A stretch of DNA of 64,000 nucleotides from Sphingomicrobium clamense (GCF_019264355.1 NZ_JAHVAH010000001.1:1782001-1846000), one strand, 5' to 3'; positions 1 through 9,640 are shown, counted from the stretch's first letter. A program made the numbers and translations. Notes: a model not told the origin generated them from the letters alone.

Positions 1-6
1 GCTTAA
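1..6 (+). CDS. Probable last codon and stop of atpA (partial)
   Basis: The window opens with GCT TAA, followed by a short gap holding a Shine-Dalgarno-like AGGAG before atpG. In alphaproteobacterial F1 operons the gene before atpG is atpA, so these six bases are most simply its end. This rests on position only, because no diagnostic coding sequence is inside the window. Confidence 0.3.
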   Translation, partial: A

Positions 7-38
7 GCGCAACGAGGACCAATAGGAGACGCTAGCCG

Positions 39-2389
<2,351 letters not shown>

Positions 2390-2394
2390 GCCCC

Positions 2395-2577
2395 GTGGCG
2401 AAGACCGCTCTTCGCCTCGAGGACTGCATCAACCGGGTCTGCCCCTGGTCGGGCGACCCGGTGCAGGCCGACAGCCTCACGCACTATCGCGGCAAGGTCG
2501 TCGGCTTCTGCAACCCGGGATGCCGGGACAAGTTTGAGAAAGCCGCATCCGATTTCGACGCGGCGATCGGAGATTAG
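2395..2577 (+). CDS. Small YHS/TRASH-like metal-binding protein inside the atp operon
   Basis: A 60-residue protein starting at GTG, five bases after the atpD stop and six before atpC, so almost certainly translated from the atp mRNA. It has Cys11, a CPWSGDPV segment (Cys16), then YRGKVVGFCNPGCRDKF with Cys39 and Cys43. The arrangement C-x(n)-PV-x(n)-YxGKxxxFC-xxx-C-xxKF resembles the YHS/TRASH fold, which usually binds a metal ion. No signal peptide or membrane segment is visible. Function is unknown; a role in metal sensing or ATP synthase biogenesis would be speculation. Short proteins like this are sometimes labelled glutathione S-transferase, which nothing in the sequence supports. Confidence 0.8.
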   Translation: MAKTALRLEDCINRVCPWSGDPVQADSLTHYRGKVVGFCNPGCRDKFEKAASDFDAAIGD

Positions 2578-2583
2578 AAGCCC

Positions 2584-2838
2584 ATGTTGAACTTCGAACT
2601 GGTCACTCCCGAAAAGCTCGTCCGCGCGGACGAGGTGCACATGGTCGTGGTCCCCGGTGTCGAGGGCGACTTCGGCGTCATGGAAGGCCACGCGCCATTC
2701 ATGACCACGCTCAAGGACGGCGCGCTCGAAATCTACAAGAGCGCCGGCGGCGAGCCGGAGCGCGTCATGGTCTCGGGCGGTTTTGCCGAAGTCGGCGACA
2801 AGGGCCTGACCGTGCTCGCCGAAAAGGCTGAAGGCTAA
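2584..2838 (+). CDS. atpC: F1 ATP synthase epsilon subunit, short form
   Basis: An 84-residue epsilon subunit of the F1 stalk. The beta-sandwich domain is present, with [20 protein letters not shown] in the middle and a GGFAEV strand later. The protein stops about where that domain ends, so the C-terminal two-helix domain used in many bacteria to inhibit ATP hydrolysis is absent. I believe short forms are normal in sphingomonads. Its stop overlaps the stop of a methyltransferase remnant on the other strand. Confidence 0.95.
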   Translation: MLNFELVTPEKLVRADEVHMVVVPGVEGDFGVMEGHAPFMTTLKDGALEIYKSAGGEPERVMVSGGFAEVGDKGLTVLAEKAEG

Positions 2839-3029
2839 GCCTTCACGACCGCATAGAGCGACAGGCCGGCCGGGAATTTCATCCGGTTCACCAGTTTGCG
2901 CTCGAACGCGAAAATCTTCTCGAACGTGCCGTTGACCAGCGGCGGCGGAACTTCGCCTGCATTGGCGGCCGCCTTGCTGAACCGCGCCAGCCCGCGCTGC
3001 GCGATGGTGAGGGGGAAGAGCTTGCCTCC
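2835..3029 (-). pseudogene. 3' remnant of a class I SAM methyltransferase
   Basis: On the minus strand an open frame of 64 residues plus stop reads GKLFPLTIAQRGLARF near its beginning and ends [18 protein letters not shown] closing PxGLSLxAVxx strand after a PP-LVN-F-FE helix is typical of the C-terminus of class I SAM methyltransferases. Upstream in the same frame an immediate stop (3030-3032) breaks the gene and composition changes. The matching N-terminus lies at 3316-3399, so this is the tail of one gene whose middle is gone. The family identity is from memory of C-terminal patterns. Confidence 0.7.
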
Positions 3030-3071
3030 CTATTTGTAGATCGCGCCACATACTGGATCGATTATGAGGCT

Positions 3072-3263
3072 ATGACGCCTGCACAGTTCGAGATCGCAAT
3101 TCTGCTGGCCTTAATTATTGCCGTCGGCGTGGGCTTGGCTTGGTGGTCAGGGCACTGGATCATCGCGCCAATATTATTATCTGGAATCTATTCTGCCACG
3201 ATTGCGGCCGCTTTAGTCGAGCGTCGACTGGCTACAAACGATTCAAACGAACCCGGATCCTAG
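3072..3263 (+). CDS. Small predicted membrane protein, unknown
   Basis: A 63-residue open frame with a TGAGG ribosome-site-like sequence a few bases before its ATG. Two hydrophobic stretches, at about residues 7-26 and 29-50, could be membrane helices, and the tail is polar. It lies entirely within the segment that replaced the middle of the methyltransferase gene, and its codon use is less GC-rich than the surrounding chromosome. No family is recognised. It may be cargo of the rearrangement or a chance frame. Confidence 0.4.
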   Translation: MTPAQFEIAILLALIIAVGVGLAWWSGHWIIAPILLSGIYSATIAAALVERRLATNDSNEPGS

Positions 3264-3315
3264 CCAAGAGTTTTCATCCCAGCTGATCTATTCGTTGGGG
3301 ACCATGCAAAGTGCC

Positions 3316-3399
3316 TTAATTGAGCACGGCGCGTCGCCCCTCGAACCACCAATGGCGGTCCTCGGTCGCGTCCATCTCTTCGTAAATCTCGCGTTCCAT
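3316..3399 (-). pseudogene. 5' remnant of the same SAM methyltransferase
   Basis: The minus strand reads an ATG at 3399 and 27 codons beginning MEREIYEEMDATEDRHWWF, then EGRRAVLN and a TAA. An opening of the type Y-E-x-M-x-x-x-E-D-x-HWWFxGRR is a hallmark of the N-terminus of class I SAM methyltransferases. Together with the C-terminal remnant at 2835-3029 it frames a gene of normally about 230 codons whose central part, with the SAM-binding motifs, has been replaced by about 285 unrelated bases. The product cannot be active. Confidence 0.72.
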
Positions 3400-3586
3400 G
3401 CCCGTCCCCGTTCGCTCGACGGTCCGAACGCTAACGCGAAGGGCACGCCGACGATAGTGGTGTAAAGCGCGCGCACTCTGGCGTGGAGTGCTTCTTGTAA
3501 TCTGTCCGTCTCTGGGACAGCGTAGGCTCTAGGCGTGCACGGGGGCGCGGCGTTTGGTTAGCAGGGACGCTGACGCGAGGGGGATC
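3400..3586. other. Non-coding stretch between methyltransferase remnant and GT-C gene
   Basis: This stretch separates two divergently oriented genes and probably held the promoter of the methyltransferase on one side and of the glycosyltransferase on the other. No convincing promoter hexamers, RNA gene or extra coding region was seen. A strong ribosome site (GAGGGGG, 3577-3583) stands before the ATG at 3587. Confidence 0.4.
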
Positions 3587-5149
3587 ATGAAGGGCAATTG
3601 GCGCGAAGCGGCGTATGAAGAGCGGGGCCTGCTCGGCCTGACCGCTGCGCTGCTCGCCGCCATCTTGCTGCTCAACCCCGTCGGCTTCCAGGGCGGCGGC
3701 ATGGACGACTGGCAATATCTCAATGCTGCTCGTTGCTGGATCGAGTACGGGCCGTGCCTACCGGAGGATCATTGGCAATCTCGATGGCCGGTCATTGCGC
3801 CTCTGCTGGCCTCCCTCGGTCTATTGGGTGAGTCGCGATGGTCAGCCGGACTTCCTTCTCTACTTTTTGGGCTGACAATCCTCACGATGTTGTGGGGACT
3901 CTTTGTGCGGACCGGTCATGCGAGAATCGGTTCAATGGTTACCCTGTTCGTCGTTATTACACCCGCCTTCACCACTCGCCTTCTCCAACCGAACGTTGAA
4001 TATCCAGAATTACTAATGCTTCTTGCGTGCGCTCATAGCATGCTTAGCTATCGAAATAGCGCAAAAAGACACTGGGCATTTGCGGCCGGGATATTCTTTG
4101 CGCTTTCAGTACAGGCTCGGGAGACGGCTGCCGTTGCCTTGCCGATCCTGCTGCTCTTTGCATGGAAGTGGGCTCGCTCGGACATCAGAGCCCTAATCGC
4201 CGCTGCTTTTGGCACCGCAATTCCCACTGCGGTCGAACTATTAATCTTCTTAGTTGAGACAGGTAATCCGTTTTACCGACGCACTCTATCGATAGACCAC
4301 ACTCAAATTCTATCGACAGAGCTCAAGTCGCAACCCGACCCCAACGCCCCTCCTTTCTTCAATACCACCTACATAGCGAATTGGCGTCACCAACCGGGAA
4401 TCGCAATTCATTGGTCCGTCGATGGGCTAATCAATCTAGTCTTCAATGCAGTTGGTGGATTAAGTCTCCTTTTCAATTTGCTCCTATGGCCTGTGACGGC
4501 GGGCAAGGTGAGCGAGAAAGAAAGTCGTCTCATAAAGTTTGCTGTTCTTGCGATGGCCTATTGGTCGTTCGTTATCGTCTACGCCCTAGCAATCGATCCC
4601 AACCCGCGAATGCTTTTGGTGCCGATCCTGGGAAGTCAGGTAATATTGGCTATCCAATTAGGCGTTCTCGAACGGCTCGGCTGGAGGTTGGCTAGGTTCA
4701 TGATTCTAACGGCAATGACGGTGTCTGGTTTGGCTGTCATTTTAACGGTCGCTGGCAATCACCACGCAGAAGACGAGCTAGAACACCTCTTGATTAAGTT
4801 TGATGGTCAAATTGAATCCGACATCAATACCCGAAAACAGCTCGAACTCATTAGTGGTCGCGAAACCCTAACTACAGTGTTCGACGACAGACCATTACTT
4901 CTTGTCCAGCTGGGGGAGCAGTGTGCTCCGTGGGCAAATGAGAAATTCGGCGAAGACCTTAGTTTAGTTCGGTCGATTGACATGAATCCTTTGCGCTCGC
5001 TCTATCAAACCGACGCCGGATTCTTTTGCCTGTTTAGATATAGGCAGCCAATCGAACCCAAAGACTTCCTAGTCGCACGCTTTCCCATGTTGCCTGACGA
5101 AATCCAAAAACAGATGGGTTCAGACGCACGTCAGAACTTTGAGAGGTGA
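3587..5149 (+). CDS. GT-C family integral membrane glycosyltransferase (PMT/ArnT-like)
   Basis: About 520 residues with many hydrophobic segments. The first external loop carries an acidic pair (Asp40-Asp41 in GGGMDDWQYLNAARCW), the usual catalytic position in GT-C enzymes that use polyprenyl-phosphate sugars. The ATG at 3587 is preferred over an upstream TTG at 3554 because GAGGGGG lies just before it. Such enzymes transfer a sugar from a lipid carrier to an acceptor on the outer face of the inner membrane. A GtrB-like synthase of such a donor lies 1.7 kb away. The first 40 or so codons are GC-rich like the chromosome; from about 3760 the gene is poorer in GC (4741-4800 has 28 G/C of 60), suggesting a transferred or recombinant gene. 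Acceptor unknown. Confidence 0.8.
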   Translation: MKGNWREAAYEERGLLGLTAALLAAILLLNPVGFQGGGMDDWQYLNAARCWIEYGPCLPEDHWQSRWPVIAPLLASLGLLGESRWSAGLPSLLFGLTILTMLWGLFVRTGHARIGSMVTLFVVITPAFTTRLLQPNVEYPELLMLLACAHSMLSYRNSAKRHWAFAAGIFFALSVQARETAAVALPILLLFAWKWARSDIRALIAAAFGTAIPTAVELLIFLVETGNPFYRRTLSIDHTQILSTELKSQPDPNAPPFFNTTYIANWRHQPGIAIHWSVDGLINLVFNAVGGLSLLFNLLLWPVTAGKVSEKESRLIKFAVLAMAYWSFVIVYALAIDPNPRMLLVPILGSQVILAIQLGVLERLGWRLARFMILTAMTVSGLAVILTVAGNHHAEDELEHLLIKFDGQIESDINTRKQLELISGRETLTTVFDDRPLLLVQLGEQCAPWANEKFGEDLSLVRSIDMNPLRSLYQTDAGFFCLFRYRQPIEPKDFLVARFPMLPDEIQKQMGSDARQNFER

Positions 5150-5188
5150 TGCCAGCATACACCGAACAAGCCTTCTATAATTCTGCGG

Positions 5189-6115
5189 CTAGATGCGATT
5201 GGAAGGGCTTGTCTGCGGCTCCATCCATCGGTTCACAAATCTTGCGATCCAAAATGAGAAGATCGCCAAGAGCGCTCCGACAATCCCGTCGATTGCATAG
5301 TGCCATCCTAGTCCGATCGAGAGCAGAAACATGCCTACGCAGAATAAGACTGCAGGAAGAAACAACATTGTCCGATGCCATGCGAGAGCGACCCAGGCTG
5401 AAGAAGCGATGTGCAGCGAAGGCATCGCGCTTATCCCGGACGACAGACCTTGCGCTCCTGCAGTGTAATGGGCCCAAAGATAATCCGCCAAAACGGAGAC
5501 GACCTGTGGATAGGTTCGCGAAGCAAACAAGCTGCCGTAGCCTAGTCGTTCATAGAATATTGGGCCGCCAGCTGGAATGGCAAGCTGGACCAAAGGTGAA
5601 ATGACGCACCACAAAAAAAAGTACGCAATGATAAGGTTGGTTCGTTTATTGCTGGCTTTCCGCATACCGACCGCCATTAACGTACCGCAGACCCCAGCGA
5701 ACCACCCGATATGATAGATGTTCCCGAAAATGCTCGGAGCGTCAAAATACAACCACCCGAAAAGCGCCAAATCGATCTGCGCGAGCAGAGGATCCGCCCA
5801 AAGGGGTCGTTCATTGATCAATGTTTTTACGGCATTGTAGGCAGGCATCGCAAAGCCGCCTAGGACGACCAAGGGAATTGACCTAATAAGCCGTGGCACC
5901 ACTGTTTTGGGAGAACGATGTCGTAAGGTGACATACGCTATGACCAGTGACGCTAAGCCAACAAATATTTGCGACCAAAGTGCGAACCATTCCCATTGCA
6001 CCGTGGGATCAAAACTGTCGAATACGAGGCCGACCGCAAGAAGCAAAAGAACCATTGCGAAGCACGCCGGAAACCACTCTTTCGCAGCCCAGCCGTCAAA
6101 TAGTTTTCGTTCCAT
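5189..6115 (-). CDS. PAP2 / AUR1-like membrane phosphotransferase or phosphatase
   Basis: A 308-residue polytopic membrane protein. PAP2 motifs are clear: SAMPSLHIASSAW with Pro232-Ser-Leu-His235, and GLGWHYAIDGIVG with His272 and Asp276. The spacing resembles the PAP2_3 branch that includes fungal AUR1/IPT1 inositol-phosphoryl transferases. Such enzymes hydrolyse lipid phosphates or move a phospho-headgroup onto another lipid. AAGGA precedes the ATG. It follows the GDPD-like gene on the same strand with a gap of 34 bases, so the two probably form an operon. Composition is lower in GC than the chromosome. Substrate unknown; a role in glycolipid or sphingolipid headgroup exchange is a guess from context. 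Confidence 0.82.
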   Translation of the reverse strand: MERKLFDGWAAKEWFPACFAMVLLLLAVGLVFDSFDPTVQWEWFALWSQIFVGLASLVIAYVTLRHRSPKTVVPRLIRSIPLVVLGGFAMPAYNAVKTLINERPLWADPLLAQIDLALFGWLYFDAPSIFGNIYHIGWFAGVCGTLMAVGMRKASNKRTNLIIAYFFLWCVISPLVQLAIPAGGPIFYERLGYGSLFASRTYPQVVSVLADYLWAHYTAGAQGLSSGISAMPSLHIASSAWVALAWHRTMLFLPAVLFCVGMFLLSIGLGWHYAIDGIVGALLAIFSFWIARFVNRWMEPQTSPSNRI

Positions 6116-6149
6116 GGTTCCTTAAATCTAAAGATTGCGGCTCTGAAAA

Positions 6150-6890
6150 TTATGATGCCAGGGACGACCGTTTTGGAACTAGGCAGTCCGTGTACAATCC
6201 ATATCCGTCGATCGGAATATTGACCGTATGAAGATATACAGGATGGTCGATTCCTTTAGCTAACCAAGCTGCCTCTTTCGGAACTGTGACCGCGAATAAG
6301 TCCAGTTCGTTCGCTCGGTCCTGCCAATCATAGCTGTCCATCTTATAGGCTGTGAGAATGATGTCTCTGAAGCCAAGTCTCTTCACTTGGTCATACTCGT
6401 CCAGTTCATAGATCTGCGGAATAAATTGATCGCGTGGCAAATTTTGTAGTCCTTGGTTACCGCTTTTCATGTCTGTCACAATGCGAATATCGGGATGTTG
6501 TGCCAGCCACTCCAGCAACTGCGACAATGTCAGGTCACTTACATTTTGTTCATCATGACCTAGTCGCAATTCACCATCAATTTCGATGAAGTCCAACTCG
6601 ATCAGATCGAATCCGTGGTGCGCCGCGAGGTCGAGCGCTTCGATATTGTTCGCATAGGTCGCTCTGGGAGTCCCCCCCCCCGCATGTGCAACTAGAGGAG
6701 CATCGCTAGCAGTATATTCGTCACAGCCTGGAGAGTGGACAAAATTCCCGTAAAGAACGTAAGTAAGTGCACTGCCTAAGCCGAGCGCCGCCACGACTAA
6801 GATTGTGAGCCGTAAGCTTGGAGAAACTGGCGTGCTAAAAATGACTGCTCTCCGTCCTGCGATCCGCCACCTCGCCAATGCGTTCGCCAA
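6150..6890 (-). CDS. GDPD-like phosphodiesterase, membrane-anchored, with a G10 tract
   Basis: 246 residues. After an N-terminal hydrophobic anchor (about residues 28-47) comes a divergent glycerophosphodiester phosphodiesterase domain: VAHAGGG (His69), LIELD (Glu98, Asp100), LGHDE (His112), then IVTDMK and IPQIYELDEYDQVKRLGF. This matches the HAGGG subgroup rather than the usual HRG type. The start is uncertain: the frame opens with TTG at 6890, inside the end of the upstream glycosyltransferase gene, and no ATG precedes the anchor. Codons 70-73 are encoded by a run of ten G (C on the plus strand, 6672-6681), and one base gained or lost there would stop translation early. Lower GC than the chromosome; likely co-transcribed with the PAP2 gene. 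Confidence 0.75.
   Translation of the reverse strand: MANALARWRIAGRRAVIFSTPVSPSLRLTILVVAALGLGSALTYVLYGNFVHSPGCDEYTASDAPLVAHAGGGTPRATYANNIEALDLAAHHGFDLIELDFIEIDGELRLGHDEQNVSDLTLSQLLEWLAQHPDIRIVTDMKSGNQGLQNLPRDQFIPQIYELDEYDQVKRLGFRDIILTAYKMDSYDWQDRANELDLFAVTVPKEAAWLAKGIDHPVYLHTVNIPIDGYGLYTDCLVPKRSSLAS
6672..6681. repeat. Homopolymer of ten C/G inside the GDPD-like gene
   Basis: Ten consecutive C on the plus strand, equal to ten G in the coding strand. The tract encodes the glycines straight after the catalytic HAG and is in the open register here. Tracts of this kind drive phase variation in surface genes of many bacteria by slippage during replication. Confidence 0.9.
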
Positions 6891-7860
6891 CGATGTAGAT
6901 CGGGCGACCCTTCACCTCTCGCAATATGCGGCCGACATATTCACCGAGCACGCCGAGCGAGATGAGTTGAACCGAGCCCAGGAACAGGACGGCAACCATC
7001 AGCGATGCATAGCCAGGCACGTCGATGCCCGTAATTAGCGTCTTGGCGACGATAAATCCCGCGAAGATCAACGTGCCGATGGCAATGAGGCCGCCGAGAT
7101 AGCTCCAGACGCGAAGCGGGACGGTCGATGCCGACGTCAGCCCGTCGAGCGCAAGCGTCCATAGCTTCCAGTAGCCGAAGTGGCTTGTTCCATCCTCGCG
7201 TTCGGCGCGTTCGTACTCCACTGCTGCCTGGCGGAAGCCGGTCCAGGCGAACAGGCCTGTCATGAAGCGGTTTCGCTCGGGCATTTTCTTGATGATCTCG
7301 ACGACCTTGCGATCGAGCAGGCGGAAGTCGCCGGCATGTTCGGGAATCTTGTCGTGACTGAGCGCATTGTGCGCGCGATAATATAGGTCGGCGGTCAGCC
7401 GCTTGGGCAGGCTGTCCGAGCTGCGGTTGGTGCGCACGCCGTAGACGATGTCGTTGCCCTCGCGCCATTTACGCAGCATCTCTGCGATCGCCTCCGGCGG
7501 GTCCTGCATGTCGACATCGAAGGGGATGACAGCCTTGCCTTGCGCATGGTCGAGCCCCGCGGTGAGCGCCGCTTCCTTGCCGAAATTGCGCGACAGCGAG
7601 ATCGCACCGATGCGCGGATCGGTCGCGCTCGCCGCGCGAATCAACGACAAGGTTTCGTCGCGACTGCCGTCGTCGATGAACAAGATTTCGAACGATCCCG
7701 AAGCCGGATCGTCCATCTTTTCGAGCAGCGGGACCACACGCTCGAGGAAGGCGGGGATGGCCTCTTCCTCGTTCATGACGGGAACCAGCAGCGTCAGCTC
7801 CGCCGCCTCTCGCGCCGGTCCGTCGTCGACCCGCCGCCGAAACTCCTCGTTCCCCGTCAT
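6835..7860 (-). CDS. GT2 polyprenyl-phosphate sugar synthase, GtrB/DPM1-like
   Basis: About 341 residues from the ATG at 7860, which has GGGGGAG seven bases upstream; the open frame extends 18 codons further to a TTG without such a site. The N-terminal GT-A domain contains LLVPVMNEEEAIPAF, FIDDGSRDET and the DVDMQDPP metal-binding motif. Two hydrophobic helices follow near the C-terminus (YLGGLIAIGTLIFAGFIV, and SLMVAVLFLGSVQLISLGVL), then GRPIYIVGERIG. This is the architecture of GtrB/YkcC enzymes that charge undecaprenyl phosphate with glucose or a similar sugar at the inner membrane. GC-rich and native-looking. It is the probable donor synthase for the GT-C enzyme; its 3' end meets the lower-GC block. 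Confidence 0.9.
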   Translation of the reverse strand: MTGNEEFRRRVDDGPAREAAELTLLVPVMNEEEAIPAFLERVVPLLEKMDDPASGSFEILFIDDGSRDETLSLIRAASATDPRIGAISLSRNFGKEAALTAGLDHAQGKAVIPFDVDMQDPPEAIAEMLRKWREGNDIVYGVRTNRSSDSLPKRLTADLYYRAHNALSHDKIPEHAGDFRLLDRKVVEIIKKMPERNRFMTGLFAWTGFRQAAVEYERAEREDGTSHFGYWKLWTLALDGLTSASTVPLRVWSYLGGLIAIGTLIFAGFIVAKTLITGIDVPGYASLMVAVLFLGSVQLISLGVLGEYVGRILREVKGRPIYIVGERIGEVADRRTESSHF

Positions 7861-8049
7861 GCGTCGTCTCCCCCACTCATCCATTGGAGCATAGCGCAAT
7901 TTGCCGGATCGCAAAGGCTCTCCGGCCGTAGCCGAGCCGTGACGTCAGCGAAGGAATTCCTCGACGATTAACCAATTTTGAAAGGTTTGCCTTCTATTTA
8001 CCTTCCCACGAGAGAGTTAATCCATGTCAATCGGGGTAAGGTTGAGCGC
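7861..8049. other. Divergent intergenic region between GT2 gene and cpaF
   Basis: This region should carry promoters for both neighbours. It is AT-richer around 7966-8000 and contains a CtrA-like motif listed separately. No RNA gene was seen. Confidence 0.4.
7968..7982 (+). promoter_or_regulatory. Possible CtrA-type site before cpaF
   Basis: TTAA-CCAATTT-TGAA fits the alphaproteobacterial CtrA consensus TTAA-N7-TTAA with one mismatch, and its first half reads TTAACCA. It lies about 70 bases before the cpaF start. Pilus genes are CtrA targets in Caulobacter. A chance match is possible. Confidence 0.3.
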
Positions 8050-9576
8050 ATGAACGCATTTGGAAATCGTGGCGGTATGGGCAAGGGGGCGCGTCCTTCC
8101 TTCGGTGTCGCTCGGCCCATGAAGGGCGCTCCGGCCAGCCCCGGCAAAGACAAACATTCGCCCGAGAGCGAAGAGCAACTTCCCTCGGACGAAGAACTCG
8201 ACAAGGCAGCGACCGAAACTGCCGCTGCGCCCATGGCCGCCCCCGGTTCCGCGATGGACAAGCTCAACCAGCGCATGAACGACGACCATAAGGGCGAGGA
8301 CAAGGCCGAAGGGTTCGAGGCGTCGGTCAACAAGATCAAGGACCAGGTGCTCCCGCGCCTGCTCGAGCGCGTCGACCCCGAGGCCGCCGCCACGCTCGGC
8401 AAGGACGAGCTGGCCGAGGAATTCCGCCCGATCATTTCCGAAGTGCTCGCCGAGCTGAAGATCACGCTTAACCGCCGCGAGCAGTTCGCGCTGGAAAAGG
8501 TGCTGGTTGACGAACTGCTCGGTCTTGGGCCGCTCGAAGAGCTGCTTGCCGACCCCGACGTCTCCGACATCATGGTCAACGGCCCCGACCAGACCTTCGT
8601 GGAAAAGAAGGGCAAGCTGCAACTGTCCAAGATCCAGTTCCGCGACGAAGAGCATCTCTTCTCGATCGCGCAGCGGATCGTGAACAAGGTCGGCCGCCGC
8701 GTCGACCAGACCACACCGCTCGCCGACGCCCGTCTCCAGGACGGCAGCCGTGTGAACGTCATCATCCCGCCGCTGTCGCTCAAGGGCACGGCCATCTCGA
8801 TCCGTAAATTCTCGGACAAGCCGATCACGATCGACATGATGAAGGGCTTCGGCTCGATGTCCGATGCGATGGCCACCTGCCTCAAGATTGCGGGCGCCAG
8901 CCGCATGAACATCGTCATCTCGGGCGGTACCGGCTCGGGTAAGACGACCATGCTCAACGCGCTGTCGAAAATGATCGACCCGGGCGAGCGTGTGATCACG
9001 ATCGAAGACGCGGCCGAACTTCGCCTGCAGCAGCCGCACTGGCTGCCGCTCGAAACCCGCCCCGCCAACCTCGAGGGCCAAGGCGCGATCCACATTCGCG
9101 ATCTCGTCATCAACGCCCTGCGTATGCGTCCCGACCGCATCATCCTGGGCGAAATTCGTGGTCAGGAATGTTTCGACCTCCTGGCCGCGATGAACACGGG
9201 CCATGACGGTTCGATGGCGACGCTCCACTCCAACAGCCCGCGCGAATGCCTGGCTCGTATGGAAAACATGGTCATGATGGGTGACATCAAGATTCCGAAG
9301 GAAGCCATTTCGCGCCAGATCGCGGACTCGGTCGACCTCATCGTGCAGGTGAAACGTCTGCGCGACGGTTCGCGTCGTACCACCAACATCACCGAAGTGA
9401 TCGGGATGGAAGGCGACGTCATCGTGACGCAGGAATTGTTCAAGTTCGAATATCACGACGAGAGCGCGGACGGGAAAATCATCGGCGAATATGCCTCGAT
9501 GGGCCTGCGCCCCTACACGCTCGACAAGGCCAAGCAGTTCGGTTTCGACCAGCCTTATCTCGAGGCCTGCCTCTAA
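8050..9576 (+). CDS. cpaF: CpaF/TadA-type pilus assembly ATPase
   Basis: A 508-residue secretion ATPase of the tight-adherence (Flp pilus) type IV system, acting as a cytoplasmic hexamer. It has a disordered acidic N-terminus, then a LLGLGPLEELLADPDVSDIMVNG segment (quoted in part), Walker A GGTGSGKT at about residues 292-299, the Asp box ITIEDAAELRL and Walker B ILGEIRG, then a MATLHSN His box. The ATG at 8050 (MNAFGNRGG) is chosen because AAGG lies before it and similar proteins begin this way; the frame is open further upstream. No other tad genes adjoin it. A lone Flp pilin gene lies at 46.8 kb. Confidence 0.96.
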   Translation: MNAFGNRGGMGKGARPSFGVARPMKGAPASPGKDKHSPESEEQLPSDEELDKAATETAAAPMAAPGSAMDKLNQRMNDDHKGEDKAEGFEASVNKIKDQVLPRLLERVDPEAAATLGKDELAEEFRPIISEVLAELKITLNRREQFALEKVLVDELLGLGPLEELLADPDVSDIMVNGPDQTFVEKKGKLQLSKIQFRDEEHLFSIAQRIVNKVGRRVDQTTPLADARLQDGSRVNVIIPPLSLKGTAISIRKFSDKPITIDMMKGFGSMSDAMATCLKIAGASRMNIVISGGTGSGKTTMLNALSKMIDPGERVITIEDAAELRLQQPHWLPLETRPANLEGQGAIHIRDLVINALRMRPDRIILGEIRGQECFDLLAAMNTGHDGSMATLHSNSPRECLARMENMVMMGDIKIPKEAISRQIADSVDLIVQVKRLRDGSRRTTNITEVIGMEGDVIVTQELFKFEYHDESADGKIIGEYASMGLRPYTLDKAKQFGFDQPYLEACL

Positions 9577-9640
9577 AGACTTGCACGCGGGGTCAAAGCC
9601 CCCATCTTGGCGGGACACTCAATTGGGGAGTCCCAGTCTC

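Noticed and set aside
3288-3476. 62-codon minus-strand open frame
   Set aside because: A different frame of the same stretch encodes the methyltransferase N-terminus (HWWFEGRR).
5146-5604. 152-codon plus-strand open frame after the GT-C gene
   Set aside because: It lies wholly over the end of the PAP2/AUR1-like gene, whose motifs are clear.
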